64,000 bases of DNA from Streptomyces antibioticus (GTDB lineage Bacteria; Actinomycetota; Actinomycetes; Streptomycetales; Streptomycetaceae): contig NZ_CM007717.1 of assembly GCF_002019855.1 (NCBI RefSeq), positions 6,767,750-6,831,749 of the forward strand, read 5' to 3'. The notes beneath the pieces are model-generated. The model was not told where the DNA came from. It saw only the letters and a program-made list of their open reading frames with translations, and ran no database searches. A program made the translations under genes and the position numbers. Below, piece after piece: positions 1-9,691 of this stretch; within the stretch, counting starts at the first letter, position 1; every line of letters starts with the position of its first letter.

Positions 1-2337
1 CGGGCTGGCCGCATGGGGCAGGTCGTAACGCTTGCCGGCGGCCGTCAGTACGGTGACCCCCGCGTGGAGTGGGCCGGCCCCTGCCAGGGGCCGGTCGTGG
101 AAGATCACGACGTCGGAGCGGTGGTCGCCGTCCATGTCGGCGACGCTGATCCTCGCCTTGGCACGCTTCTCCCCGGGCCAGCGGAATTCCGTCCCGAAGA
201 TCGAGGCAGTGCGGTCGGGAAGGCTGAAGGAGTCCCAGACCGGGGTGTCCGCGAATTCCTCCCGGACGGCCCCGTTTCCGGTGCTGTACTCCACGTCGAA
301 GCCCTGCGGCTGGGTTCCCCCGGCGCCGTTGTCCACGCCCCGCAGTACGCCTCGGTCCTGGAGGCCGTCCCCGTTGAAGTCTCCCAGGTGGCCGAAGCGA
401 CCGTCCGCGGTCTGCCACGCACCGAGGAACCTGGAGTCCCCGGACTCCGCCTCCTGGGCGTACATCACGTACGAAGCGTCGTCGCGCCGGTACAACGTGG
501 CGTTCCACTCTCGTAGTTCGGCGCGGCCGTCGCCGTCCGTGTCCACCACGTCGCGGCCGTCCCGGGACAGACTCAGGCGCTTCGACGTGGCGACGGGACC
601 GGAGAATCCGGCTCCCGTGTTGATCCGTACACGCCATTCGTCACCCCAGAGGCCGTCGGGACCCGGCGAGCCCAGCGGGGGCTCCTGAGCCGGAGTCCGC
701 CCGTCGGGATTGCCCCGGTCCTCGCCCTCGAAGAGGTCCACCCGGCCGTCCCCGTCGGTGTCACCGAAGTCGATGACGGCCCGGGGGCTGAAATTCACTG
801 GTATCGAGGCGCCGCGGCTCCCGCCGCGCACGAAGGAGTCACTGTCCTCGTCCCAGTGCAGAAACGCCGCGTAGGGGGCGTCCCCCTGCGGATCCTGGAC
901 GAAGACGTCCATGATCCCGTCGCTGTCGACATCCACCGGCAGGATCCGCTCCAGTGAATTGCCGTCGTCGAACGCTCCGGTCAGCGCGACCCTCCGACCG
1001 AGCGGGGCGATCGTTCCGTCCGCGTTCTTCTTGCCCAGCAGCACATAGCCCTCGCCGTCGGGATGCAGCGCCACCGGGTTGTAGACGATCACATCGTCCG
1101 CGCCGTCGCCGTCGAAGTCACCGGCCTGGGCATGGCGCGACTGTGCCTCGTAGGCGAGGGACAGCAGACCCCCGCCCGGATCGAAATCGTCCACCACGGT
1201 CCTGGCCGTGAACTTCGGTGCCTGCCCGCCGTAGTCGAACTTCCTGGCCCACAGGCATCCGCCCTCCTGCCCGCACTTCCGGACCGAGGCCAGCCGACTG
1301 CGGTCCGTCACGGGGCTGGAGTCATAGTCGAGGTAGTACTGCCAGAGCAGGGCGGCCTTCGCCGGATCGGGGCCGAACATCTTGACGGCGTTCAGCCGCT
1401 TCTTGAGGTGCGTACGGACCCCGTACTGCCAGGAGAAGGACGGGTCGGCGCGTTCCTTGTCGTACTCGAACTGAATGTATCTGACGCGCTCGTCCCCACT
1501 GCCGAGAGAATAGGAGATGCGGTCGATGGTCACCTCGGCACTGAGCTGTTCGCTCGATCCCGGAAACGATGACGTGCTCTTGGTGTAGGAATAGTCGATC
1601 GAATTGCCGGAGCGGTCGCTCTCCTTTGTCAGCAGCCATACGAATCGGGCAGTGGCGCCATGTCCGCCCTCCGCCCATTGCGTGGCTGTCTGTGGGCGGT
1701 ATTCCCGGATGCGCCCGTTCTTCAGCCAGACCTTGAACCAGCCGGGGCCCTGACTGTCCGCGTCGAGCGAGACGATCTTCGCGAACGACTCCTGTTCGGT
1801 GCGGTACTCCGCACCGGAGGCCCCGTAGTCGCCCTTGACCGCCTTCAGTCTGCTGCCGTCCAGGCAGAACCGGTCGGCGTCCTGGCCGTCGCCGGCACGT
1901 TCGCGGAAGTGGACACCGGTCTGCTTCCCGTCGGCGGCGAAGGACTTTCCGCAGCGCGCGACGGCCGAGAGGCCCCCGACGGACCAGCCCACCCCGAGGA
2001 CACCGTTGGCGCCCCTGCTGGAGTAATTGAGACTTACGGAGGGCTGAAGACCGCCGGGGCCGACCGGCACGTCGAGCGGAATGGCGTAGGATGCGTCACC
2101 GTTCGCGGACACCTTCAGATCGCCGGGAAGGTATCCCACGGAGGCGCCCTTGGCCAGATCCGTCGCTGTATCGGTGAATGATGCCCCCGCCGGAAGCGGC
2201 GGAGGCTCGTCCGTCGAAAGTCCAACCAAGCCTGATCCGGACTCCTGGAACGACGCCAGTGAATTCAACACCGACACCAGAAGCACCATCGCCAGGCTGA
2301 GAATCGCTGTTCTCGTTGCTCGGTTCACGATGGGCAT
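1..2337 (-). CDS. SpvB/TcB-like secreted toxin-complex protein, N-terminal part (gene runs off the left edge)
   Basis: 779 residues are visible, in frame to the window edge, with no stop. The ATG at 2337 follows AGGGA with a suitable spacer; a hydrophobic stretch at about residues 10-30 looks like a signal peptide or anchor. Residues about 50-330 match the SpvB (Salmonella virulence plasmid 65 kDa B) domain, with the hallmark LNYSS..ANGVLGVGWS. From about residue 400 there are at least six VCBS/FG-GAP calcium-binding blades (FDGDGADDV, VDSDGIMDV, DTDGDGRVD, DTDGDGRAE, DFNGDGLQD, DMDGDHRSD). This order is that of the TcB half of Tc toxins and of YD/Rhs polymorphic toxins, in which Rhs repeats and a C-terminal toxin follow; that part would lie outside the window. 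The promoter region (2338-2495) is unusually A/T-rich, which hints at acquired DNA. Confidence 0.8.
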   Translation of the reverse strand, partial: MPIVNRATRTAILSLAMVLLVSVLNSLASFQESGSGLVGLSTDEPPPLPAGASFTDTATDLAKGASVGYLPGDLKVSANGDASYAIPLDVPVGPGGLQPSVSLNYSSRGANGVLGVGWSVGGLSAVARCGKSFAADGKQTGVHFRERAGDGQDADRFCLDGSRLKAVKGDYGASGAEYRTEQESFAKIVSLDADSQGPGWFKVWLKNGRIREYRPQTATQWAEGGHGATARFVWLLTKESDRSGNSIDYSYTKSTSSFPGSSEQLSAEVTIDRISYSLGSGDERVRYIQFEYDKERADPSFSWQYGVRTHLKKRLNAVKMFGPDPAKAALLWQYYLDYDSSPVTDRSRLASVRKCGQEGGCLWARKFDYGGQAPKFTARTVVDDFDPGGGLLSLAYEAQSRHAQAGDFDGDGADDVIVYNPVALHPDGEGYVLLGKKNADGTIAPLGRRVALTGAFDDGNSLERILPVDVDSDGIMDVFVQDPQGDAPYAAFLHWDEDSDSFVRGGSRGASIPVNFSPRAVIDFGDTDGDGRVDLFEGEDRGNPDGRTPAQEPPLGSPGPDGLWGDEWRVRINTGAGFSGPVATSKRLSLSRDGRDVVDTDGDGRAELREWNATLYRRDDASYVMYAQEAESGDSRFLGAWQTADGRFGHLGDFNGDGLQDRGVLRGVDNGAGGTQPQGFDVEYSTGNGAVREEFADTPVWDSFSLPDRTASIFGTEFRWPGEKRAKARISVADMDGDHRSDVVIFHDRPLAGAGPLHAGVTVLTAAGKRYDLPHAASP

Positions 2338-2495
2338 GATTTTTTTCCCTGCATTTCCTTGTTCTCCGGGCGCGCTGTGATGCGTGTGAAATGAGCTGGA
2401 GCAACCAGAGAATAGAAATCAGGGCAGGGAAGTGGATGAGTAGCAGGTGCTCAGTTGCTCCCGGGCGCACACGGCCGCAGGGTCTCCAAGGACGG

Positions 2496-5195
2496 TCAGG
2501 GCTTTGCAGTCCGCACCAGCGGCATCATCCGCGCCAGTTCCCGTCTGCTCGTCACGCCGAGCTTCTCGTACACGCGCCCCAGGTGGTTGTTGACCGTGCG
2601 CACGGACAGCACCAGGTGACCCGCGATCTCCGGGCTGGTCGCCCCCGAAACGGCCAGCCAGGCGATCTCCGCCTCCCGCCGGGTGAGCGGAACCGTCATG
2701 GCCGCCGCGGCCAGCAACGGTGTCCGGGCCCCTTCGCAGCCTTCGGCGAGTGCGGCGGACCGTACCGCGGCGCCGGCCGCGCTCCGGGGGTTCCCCGCGC
2801 GGCGAAAGGCGGCGGCCGCCGCGCCGGCCGCCTCGGCGGCCGACAGCTCGCACCCCATCTCGGCGAGCCGCTCCGAGAGCCGCAGCAGCGCCACGCCGTC
2901 GTTCTCGGCCAGGGCTGCGGCGAGTTCCGCATGGGCGTGCACGAGCCGTCCGTCGGACCGCGCTGCGACGCCCGCGAGACGACCGGCGACGATCGCCGCA
3001 CCGCCGAGCCGCGCCACGTCCAGCAGCAGCATGCCCTGGCCGGAGAGGTTGCCCGTGCCCTCCAGGCCGTCGGCGGCGCGCAGCAGCGTCACGCGGGCGT
3101 CTTCCAGCCTGCCGGTGGCCGCCATCGCCCATGCCTCCCCGAGGGCCCGGCCGGGAGAGGGCACGAACGTGTCGTACTCGCGCTCGGCCATCGAATCGTC
3201 GGCCCTGTCGAGGTCGGCGAGCGTCTCGGCGGCACCGTGGGCGTCGCCTTGGAGCGCGATGGCCGCAGCGAGCCCGCCCAGTGCCTCACGCATGGGCCGG
3301 GTGCGGTGGCGGGTCCGGCCGAGCGCGATGCACTCGGCGTACCAGCGGCGCGCAGCGGACACGCGGCCCGCCAGCCACTCCGCCCGGGCCAGGAAGAACG
3401 CCACCCACATCCGGACCAACCCCGCCTCAGAGCCCACGAGTTCGCTGTACAACTCCAAGCCCAGGTCCCGGGCCTCGGCCAGACGGCCGTCCTCGGCGAG
3501 GGCCAGGACGACGGGGGCCTGCTGAACGGCGGGGTGGGGAGCCGCCAGAGCCGTCCGGCGCGGCCGCCGCTCCAGACCACGGTGCAGGGAACTGGCGTGT
3601 TCGGCCCAGGCCAAGGCCTGCCCGATTCTGCCGGTCATCTGCAACGCCCTGGTCTTCACCGCCGCACCGCCCAGCCAGACGGGGGCGTCATGCGGCGAGC
3701 CGGGAGCGTCGCCCAGCTCTTCGAGGAGTTCCAGTCCACTGCCGGGTCGGCCGATCGCGGTCCTGATGCACCCCTCGTTGATCGTGAGGATCCGTCGTAC
3801 CCGCGGCGAGCCGAGCAACGCACCGTGCGCGGCTGTCACCTCCTGAGCACGCCCCGCGTGAGCCATGCCCCACAGGGCGTTCGTCGAGTAGGCCAGAACG
3901 ATGGCGAGCCGGTCCTCCTCGGTCGTGGCCAACGCGTCCGCCTCGCCGAGTACGTCCTCCGCCTCGGCCGAACGGCCCAGCTCCATGAGGGCGTCGGCGA
4001 GGAGCAGCCGGTTGCGGACGGTGTGCCGGTCCGCGGGCAGCGCCCGCGAGAGCCGGACCACCTGGGGGTAGTCGTGGCTGTGCCGGGCCAGGGCCGCAGC
4101 GAGTTCCAGTTGCTCAGGATCGGCTGTCCCAGTCGCGGACAGCCGCCAGGAGGCGAGCTGGAGCGGATCGTCCTGCCGCCGGGCACCACGTGCCTCGACC
4201 CTCTCCGCCTGGCTCAAAAGGATCGCCTTGCGCCGCAGTTCGGGGAGCGAGGCACGTACGACTTCGCCGTACAGGGGATGGGTGAGTACGACGGTGTGGC
4301 GGCGGCGGTCGCGGACCAGCCGGATGTGTCCGTGCCGTTCCAGTTCGAGCACTCCCTCCGCCCCGGCCACCTCCTGGATGTCCGTCAGGGCGACGGGTTC
4401 GCACAGGGCGAGGAGTTCGACGGCCCCGGCGGCGGATCGCGGTGCGTGGGCGAGCCGCGTCGCGATCAGTTCCTTCAGACGCGCTGTCCCACTGCCGAGG
4501 CCCTTCAGCAAGTGCCAGACCTCGCCGTCGCTGTGCAGCGCGCCGCTCCTGAGCGCTCCGAGGACCAGTTCGCGCAGGTACAGGGCGTTGCCCCCGCTCG
4601 CCGTGTGCAGTTCGTGCACGGCATGCGCGCTCACCGGGCCCCCGAGCACGGTCCGCAGGACGCCGGCCACCTCGTCGGGGCGGAACTCCTCCACGTCGAT
4701 CCGGCAGACCGTGTCGTCGTTGCCGAAGGCCGCCGACAGTTCGAACGGCACTCCGGTCCGGACCGTGCCGACGACGACAGCAGTCCCGGAATCCATCAAC
4801 TGGCGCAGGAGCATCACCGAAGTCGCGTCCAGCAGGTGCAGGTCGTCGACCAGCAGCACCAGCCTGCCCCCGCCGTCGCGGCTCAGTGCGGCGTCGACCG
4901 CCGCGAACCCGGCGACCGGGTCCGACAGATCGGTCCCGGCCGGGATCACATGGGCGAGCGCACCCAGCGGTACGGCGGACGCCACAGCGGTGGCGACGGC
5001 CCGCGCGGTACGGAGTCCGGACCGCGCGGCTCGGTCCAGGCACTCCTCGGCCAGCCGCGACTTGCCGACGCCCGCCGGACCGTGCACGAGCACCGCACGC
5101 ACTCTGGGGTGGTGCAGCGCCCCGGTGACCGCGGCCAGTGCGTCATCACGCCCGACGAGGGGCCACGGCCCGTCCCGGTCGGGGATGGACGACAT
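2496..5195 (-). CDS. LuxR-family ATP-binding (LAL/MalT-like) transcriptional regulator
   Basis: 899 residues. The family is a large AAA-type ATPase regulator: N-terminal Walker A GPAGVGKS at residues 39-46, a Walker B-like LVLLVDDLHLLD, a long TPR-like helical middle, and a C-terminal LuxR/GerE helix-turn-helix (about 830-885; LTRREAEIAWLAVSG..SPEIAGHL..TVNNHLGRVYEKLGV). It probably activates transcription in response to an unknown inducer. I chose the ATG at 5195 because LVGRDDAL, the usual start of this family, follows at once; upstream in-frame sequence is low-complexity and overlaps the SDR gene. The SDR stop is only 5 bp upstream, so the two are co-transcribed. Confidence 0.88.
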   Translation of the reverse strand: MSSIPDRDGPWPLVGRDDALAAVTGALHHPRVRAVLVHGPAGVGKSRLAEECLDRAARSGLRTARAVATAVASAVPLGALAHVIPAGTDLSDPVAGFAAVDAALSRDGGGRLVLLVDDLHLLDATSVMLLRQLMDSGTAVVVGTVRTGVPFELSAAFGNDDTVCRIDVEEFRPDEVAGVLRTVLGGPVSAHAVHELHTASGGNALYLRELVLGALRSGALHSDGEVWHLLKGLGSGTARLKELIATRLAHAPRSAAGAVELLALCEPVALTDIQEVAGAEGVLELERHGHIRLVRDRRRHTVVLTHPLYGEVVRASLPELRRKAILLSQAERVEARGARRQDDPLQLASWRLSATGTADPEQLELAAALARHSHDYPQVVRLSRALPADRHTVRNRLLLADALMELGRSAEAEDVLGEADALATTEEDRLAIVLAYSTNALWGMAHAGRAQEVTAAHGALLGSPRVRRILTINEGCIRTAIGRPGSGLELLEELGDAPGSPHDAPVWLGGAAVKTRALQMTGRIGQALAWAEHASSLHRGLERRPRRTALAAPHPAVQQAPVVLALAEDGRLAEARDLGLELYSELVGSEAGLVRMWVAFFLARAEWLAGRVSAARRWYAECIALGRTRHRTRPMREALGGLAAAIALQGDAHGAAETLADLDRADDSMAEREYDTFVPSPGRALGEAWAMAATGRLEDARVTLLRAADGLEGTGNLSGQGMLLLDVARLGGAAIVAGRLAGVAARSDGRLVHAHAELAAALAENDGVALLRLSERLAEMGCELSAAEAAGAAAAAFRRAGNPRSAAGAAVRSAALAEGCEGARTPLLAAAAMTVPLTRREAEIAWLAVSGATSPEIAGHLVLSVRTVNNHLGRVYEKLGVTSRRELARMMPLVRTAKP

Positions 5196-5200
5196 CCCTC

Positions 5201-6010
5201 TCAAGGAGCCCTCTTCCGTGCCGCCGCCGGCACCCTGACCGCAGGTCCAGTGGCGAGGAAGTCCTCGAAGGTGCGGCTGCCGGGCAGGGGAGCCGAGGCC
5301 AGATGCAGCCCTTCCCGGTAGGCGCGGGGCACGCGTCCGGGGAGAAGCACGGGAAGCACGGGCCGCCGTGCACCGGACACCCGTAGGTAGGCGCGGGCCA
5401 GCGCGGCCATCGTCAGCGTCTGTGGTCCCGGAAGATCCGCGACCCGGCCCCGGGGCATGCCGACCGCGAGATCCACCGCACGCGAGGCGACATGTGCCGT
5501 GTCCACGCTCTGGAAGCACGTCCCGGCCAGCACGGGCACGACGGGCAGCCGGGCGGCCCGGCTGAGCGCGAAGTGGAGCATCTCGTGGAACTGGGCCGCA
5601 CGCAGGATCGTGTACGGCAGCCCGGACGACTCGAGCAGCCGCTCGCTGTCGTACTTGGCCCGGTAGTAGGGCAGCGGGTGCCGGTCCACGCCGATGATGG
5701 AGACATAGACGATGTGGGGTCCGCCCGCGCGGCCCGCGGCGTCGAGCAGGTTCCGGGTGGCCGCCACGTCACCGTGGCGGGTGCGGCCGTCGGTGGCGCA
5801 GTGGATGACCGTGCCGACACCGTCGAGTGCCGAATCGATCCCGTCACCGATGGCGAGATCTGCTGTGCACCACTCCACGGCGGGCGAGCCCTGATCTGTC
5901 GGCGGGCGCCGTGAGAGGACACGGACCCGACAGTCCTGCCGCGCGAGCCGCGTGACCACATGGCTGCCCAGGTTCCCGGTTCCACCGGTGACAAGGATGG
6001 TGTCATTCAT
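5201..6010 (-). CDS. NAD(P)-binding SDR / NmrA-like oxidoreductase
   Basis: 269 residues starting MNDTILVTGGTGNLGSHVV, an atypical-SDR Rossmann motif TGGTGNLG at the extreme N terminus that marks the true start; in-frame sequence upstream is not protein-like. A YRAKYDSERLLESSGLPYTILR segment resembles the YxxxK-to-PTILR region of NmrA/TMR-like atypical SDRs, which may be redox sensors or small-molecule oxidoreductases. It lies between two LAL regulators on the same strand (44 bp after the first, 5 bp before the second), so it may be their target or a sensor that reports to them. Substrate unknown. Confidence 0.85.
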   Translation of the reverse strand: MNDTILVTGGTGNLGSHVVTRLARQDCRVRVLSRRPPTDQGSPAVEWCTADLAIGDGIDSALDGVGTVIHCATDGRTRHGDVAATRNLLDAAGRAGGPHIVYVSIIGVDRHPLPYYRAKYDSERLLESSGLPYTILRAAQFHEMLHFALSRAARLPVVPVLAGTCFQSVDTAHVASRAVDLAVGMPRGRVADLPGPQTLTMAALARAYLRVSGARRPVLPVLLPGRVPRAYREGLHLASAPLPGSRTFEDFLATGPAVRVPAAARKRAP

Positions 6011-6054
6011 CGAAGCTGCTTTCCTGTGCCCATTCGTTGTGTACAAGTGGGGAG

Positions 6055-8868
6055 TCACCGACTGCCGAAGAGGGCGGCGCGGTTGGCGATGAGCCCCCGC
6101 CGGTCCGTCTCCAACTTGCGGTAGGCGGCCGCGAGATGGCCCTCCACCGTCTTGGGGGTCACGAACAGCCGGTCGGCGATCTCGCGGTTGCTCAGCCCGC
6201 TCGACGCCAGTTCGGCCGTGCGGAGCTCCGACGGGGTCAGCGTCTCGATGCCGCGAGCGCCGATCGGAGCCGGCCTGCCGCCGGCCGCTCGCAGTTCTCG
6301 CCTTGCCGTTTCCGCGAGGGGCAGGGCACCGCTGCGCACCGCCGTGTCGAGTGCCTGCGTCAGCATCCTTCGGGCCTCGCGGCGCTGTCCGCTCTGTCGT
6401 AGTGCGCTTCCCCAGGCCAGCTCGGTCTTGGCGCGTTCGAGTACCGCGGGCGACCTGCTCAGTACGGCGTGGGACTCCTCCAGGCAGGCGAGGCTCTGCT
6501 GCCTGGGGCGTGCCCGGGCGAGTGCACGCAAGGCCCGCCCCAGCGCTCCGGGGCCGCGCCATGCGCGAGCGTCGGCAACCTCGCTCCGCGCGAGACGCTC
6601 GGCTTCCGCGACCCGTCCCAGGGCGGTCAGGGACTCGGCGGCGGCGGACCGCCAGGGCAGGAACGCGGGATTGCGCCCGCCGATGGCCTCGTTCCGATAC
6701 GTCCAGCCCAGCTCCTGCCATGCTTCGGCCGCCTCGTCGAACGCGCCCCGGACGGCCAGGAGCCGACAGTACGTCCCTTTCAGGGGAGCGGTGAAAATGC
6801 TCAGCGGTGCTTCGTTGGCTCGTGCTGCCACCGATCCGGCGAGCAGATGCCGGGCCTCGTCCTGCCGGCCCTCTTCCAAGGAGGCCTCCGCCTGCACATG
6901 GAGGGCGAGCATGTGCAGGAGGTGGTGACGGCACGCGAGCGCCGCACGGGCTGCTTGCTGTGCGTCGGCGTGGGCCTGGGGGAGCCGGCCGGCACGGAGC
7001 CGAGCCAGGGCCCGCGAGCACAGAACGGCCGCCAGGCCGCGGGACGCACCGCGTCGGCGGGTGTCTCGCAGTGCCGCCTCCATGCTCGCCAGCACGGACT
7101 CGTCGTCGGCGAGGATGAGCGCGAACCACGCGGAGGCCAGCGACCCTTCGAGGAGGTCGTTGCCCTTGAGGACTCGGCGCGCCAGCTCCACGGCGACCGG
7201 GGAGCACGCGTGCAGTTCCATGCCCGCCCACACTCCGTCCACGACGGCGCCGGCCCAGCCCTCATGAGGGGGATCCTGCTCCCAGCGGGCGAGGATGCCG
7301 CGTACCTTTGGCGACTGCCTGCGCCCCAGCAAGGTCGCCGCGACGACGCACGCGTCCATGAACTGCCGTACCGGTTCGGCTTCGGGGGTGGTGGGCAGTT
7401 CGTAGGCGGCCCGCTCGGCCATGGCAGTGAGCGCCTCCGCACGACCCAGCCCGTGCAGGGCGTTGCCTGCCTTGACCATCAGAGCGGCCCGTTCCAGGGG
7501 GTCGTGCACCTTGGTCAGCAGGGCGTCGACGCATTCGACCGTCGCGTCACCGTCGACGAGTTCGGCCGCCGCGAGCATGTCCGTCAGCAAGCGCCGTTCG
7601 TCCTGGTCAGGAGCGTCCTCCTGGCGGCAGCGGCGGAGGTAGTCCAGGGCTGCGGCGGGTGCGCCGCGCCGCATAGCCTCCTCGGCCGCACTCCACAGGA
7701 GCAGCGCATGCGCGGTCGAATGCTCCGGCGGGATGAGCAGCAGATGCGACGCCGCGTGCTCGAGCGGCGCTCCCGCGGCCCGCAGCAGCGCGACGGCATC
7801 GCGGTGCGCGTCGATGCGCCGGACGATCCCCATGTCCTCGTAGATCGCCTCCCGCACCAGAGGGTGGACGAAGTCCAGGAAGATGTCCCCCACGGCGCCG
7901 CCGGCCGTGGCCGGCGAGACGGCCATCAGATCCGCCTCCCGTAGAGCGTCGGCCGCCTGTGCCACGACCTCCAGCCGCAGGCCGGCAAGCGTGCCGACGT
8001 GCCGGAGCGTGGCGTCGCCTCCCAGCACGGCGACGGCTTGTGCCACGCTCACCGTCGCGGTGCTGAGACGCCCGAACCAGAGGGAGATGCGATGCCGTAC
8101 CGCCTCGGCGCCCAGGCCGGCGATCCTGTGGGCATGGGACGCGGTGGGCGGCACCTGAGCGGCCGCGGCGACCCGGGCCAGCTCGGAGAGCAGGAAGGGA
8201 TTGCCTTCGGCCGCCGTGTGGCACGCCTCGACGAACGCGGCATCGGCTGGAAGAGCGAGATGGAGGGCTATGACCTCCCGTGCGGCCGACAAGGTGAGAG
8301 GGGCCGGCGTCAGGACACGGCAGGCGGGGTCGCCGAGCAGCTCGGTGATCGCCTCGCGGACAGGGCCGGAGGCGGGTCTGGTGCTCCATATCCCCACGGC
8401 CGGGAAGTCGCGCAGGCGTGGCAGCAGATAGGTGAGGAAGCGCAGCGTCGGGAGGTCCAACGACTGAAGGTCATCGATCACCAGAGCCACGGGTGCGGTC
8501 CGGGTCAGCAGTTCGGTGAGCCGGTACAGACCGTGGAGGACCGCGAAGTCGCCGGGGCCCGGCTCGGGCGCTCGCGCGTCGAGGGCGGCGAGTCCCGGCG
8601 CCACCGCGGGTTCGTCCCGCAGATCAGGGCGAGTATCGAGAATGCGTTCGAAAAGTTGACGGATGCCGCCGAACGCATAGCTGCCTTCCAGTTCGGTTCC
8701 ACGAGCGGTGAGGACCTGCATGCCCGCCTCACCGGCAAGCCGTTCCGCCTCCCGCAGAAGCACGGTCTTGCCCAGCCCCGGGCCGCCCCGGACCACAACC
8801 GCCGCCGTGCTCGGATCGTCGACAGCGGTCCTGAGAGCGGCCAATTCAGCATCGCGCTCCAACAGCAT
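6055..8868 (-). CDS. LuxR-family ATP-binding (LAL/MalT-like) transcriptional regulator
   Basis: 937 residues, full length for the family. It has Walker A GGPGLGKT (28-35), an ATPase domain with LVIDDLQSLD, a long helical repeat region and a C-terminal LuxR HTH (LTPSELRTAELASSGLSNREIADRLFVTPKTVEGHL). It is first in a minus-strand run LAL-SDR-LAL. The two LAL proteins are related but clearly not recent duplicates (different Walker A context and HTH). No inducer can be read from the sequence. Confidence 0.9.
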   Translation of the reverse strand: MLLERDAELAALRTAVDDPSTAAVVVRGGPGLGKTVLLREAERLAGEAGMQVLTARGTELEGSYAFGGIRQLFERILDTRPDLRDEPAVAPGLAALDARAPEPGPGDFAVLHGLYRLTELLTRTAPVALVIDDLQSLDLPTLRFLTYLLPRLRDFPAVGIWSTRPASGPVREAITELLGDPACRVLTPAPLTLSAAREVIALHLALPADAAFVEACHTAAEGNPFLLSELARVAAAAQVPPTASHAHRIAGLGAEAVRHRISLWFGRLSTATVSVAQAVAVLGGDATLRHVGTLAGLRLEVVAQAADALREADLMAVSPATAGGAVGDIFLDFVHPLVREAIYEDMGIVRRIDAHRDAVALLRAAGAPLEHAASHLLLIPPEHSTAHALLLWSAAEEAMRRGAPAAALDYLRRCRQEDAPDQDERRLLTDMLAAAELVDGDATVECVDALLTKVHDPLERAALMVKAGNALHGLGRAEALTAMAERAAYELPTTPEAEPVRQFMDACVVAATLLGRRQSPKVRGILARWEQDPPHEGWAGAVVDGVWAGMELHACSPVAVELARRVLKGNDLLEGSLASAWFALILADDESVLASMEAALRDTRRRGASRGLAAVLCSRALARLRAGRLPQAHADAQQAARAALACRHHLLHMLALHVQAEASLEEGRQDEARHLLAGSVAARANEAPLSIFTAPLKGTYCRLLAVRGAFDEAAEAWQELGWTYRNEAIGGRNPAFLPWRSAAAESLTALGRVAEAERLARSEVADARAWRGPGALGRALRALARARPRQQSLACLEESHAVLSRSPAVLERAKTELAWGSALRQSGQRREARRMLTQALDTAVRSGALPLAETARRELRAAGGRPAPIGARGIETLTPSELRTAELASSGLSNREIADRLFVTPKTVEGHLAAAYRKLETDRRGLIANRAALFGSR

Positions 8869-8942
8869 GCGCGGTCCTCACTCGGTCGGATCTGCTGTGT
8901 GACCTACGGTACGAGCGGTGCGCGGACCTGTCCCGCCCCGCA

Positions 8943-9401
8943 TCAGTCCGCCGCTCCCGCGATCCCGGCCGTGGCGCTGTGCCGCAAGGCGGCCCACACA
9001 TGGTGGCCGTCCATCCGGCACTCGCTTCCCCATGCCTCGGCGAGCGAGTCGACCAGGGGCAGGCCCCTGCCATGACAGGCCGCGACATCGGGCGGGGCGC
9101 TCGCTCCCACGCGGCCGGGGAGTCCCCGTCCCTCGTCGACCACATCGATGCGGAGAGCATGTCGTCCCGCCCTGTGCGCCGTGCGCATCTCCAACGTGAC
9201 ACGGCCCCCGACCCTGACCGCGTTGCTGACGAGTTCGGACACGATCAGCAGCGCGTCGTCCTGGAGCGCGGACAGTCGCCAGTCCCGCAACCTCGCCCGG
9301 GTCCACGACCTCGCCGTCGCCGGTGAGCGGTCGCTGGCCGGGAGCGTGCGCATGGCGAACGAATTGCTGGAGGCGACAGGCGCGCCGGTTCGGTCGTACA
9401 T
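8943..9401 (-). CDS. ATP-binding protein, RsbW-like GHKL kinase/anti-sigma family
   Basis: 152 residues from ATG 9401, which has AGGGA 9 nt upstream. The HATPase_c fold is recognisable: LSALQDDALLIVSELVSNAV (N box), IDVVDEGRGLP (G1 box) and CHGRGLPLVDSLAEAWG (G2 box). Short stand-alone ATPases of this type are abundant in Streptomyces and act as anti-sigma factors or serine kinases opposing SpoIIE phosphatases. A receiver-SpoIIE phosphatase is encoded about 300 bp upstream on the same strand, a plausible opposing enzyme. The LAL gene begins 74 bp downstream. Confidence 0.85.
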   Translation of the reverse strand: MYDRTGAPVASSNSFAMRTLPASDRSPATARSWTRARLRDWRLSALQDDALLIVSELVSNAVRVGGRVTLEMRTAHRAGRHALRIDVVDEGRGLPGRVGASAPPDVAACHGRGLPLVDSLAEAWGSECRMDGHHVWAALRHSATAGIAGAAD

Positions 9402-9513
9402 GGTGAAGGTCCCTGGGCGTCGTGCGTGCTGGGGCTCGGGTGCTGCTGTGTCCCCTGGTTTCTCTGTTCTCCTCGTTTGTACGGCTATCGGCGCAGGCAG
9501 GTCACCCGGGCTA

Positions 9514-9537
9514 CCCCTGACATCACCCCCTGACATC
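9514..9537. repeat. tandem 11-mer CCCCTGACATC in an intergenic region
   Basis: The 11-mer occurs at 9514-9524 and again at 9527-9537, 13 bp start to start, inside the 290-bp gap upstream of the RsbW-like gene. It could be a paired regulator half-site; no other strong feature is visible in this gap. Confidence 0.4.
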
Positions 9538-9691
9538 TCCCGGGTCGGGGGACGGCTCTCTGCGCATCTGGAGCTCTTGAGGCCGCGCTGCCAGTGGCGG
9601 GCTGCCTGGACCAGGCCGTGCCGGAGACGAAGGGTGCCGCCATGTTTCGCGATAGCGCACGATCGGCTGAACGGACGTTCCCGTCCGCCGC

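Noticed and set aside
2398..2461. GGAGCAAC (2398) and GTTGCTCC (2454) inverted repeat as terminator
   Set aside because: Arms are 8 bp but 48 bp apart, too far for a stable hairpin in this setting; kept only as a weak note.
2391..5321. A 976-codon plus-strand frame opposite the LAL regulator
   Set aside because: Composition is Arg/Gly/Pro/His shadow sequence without domains, while the minus strand encodes a full LAL protein.
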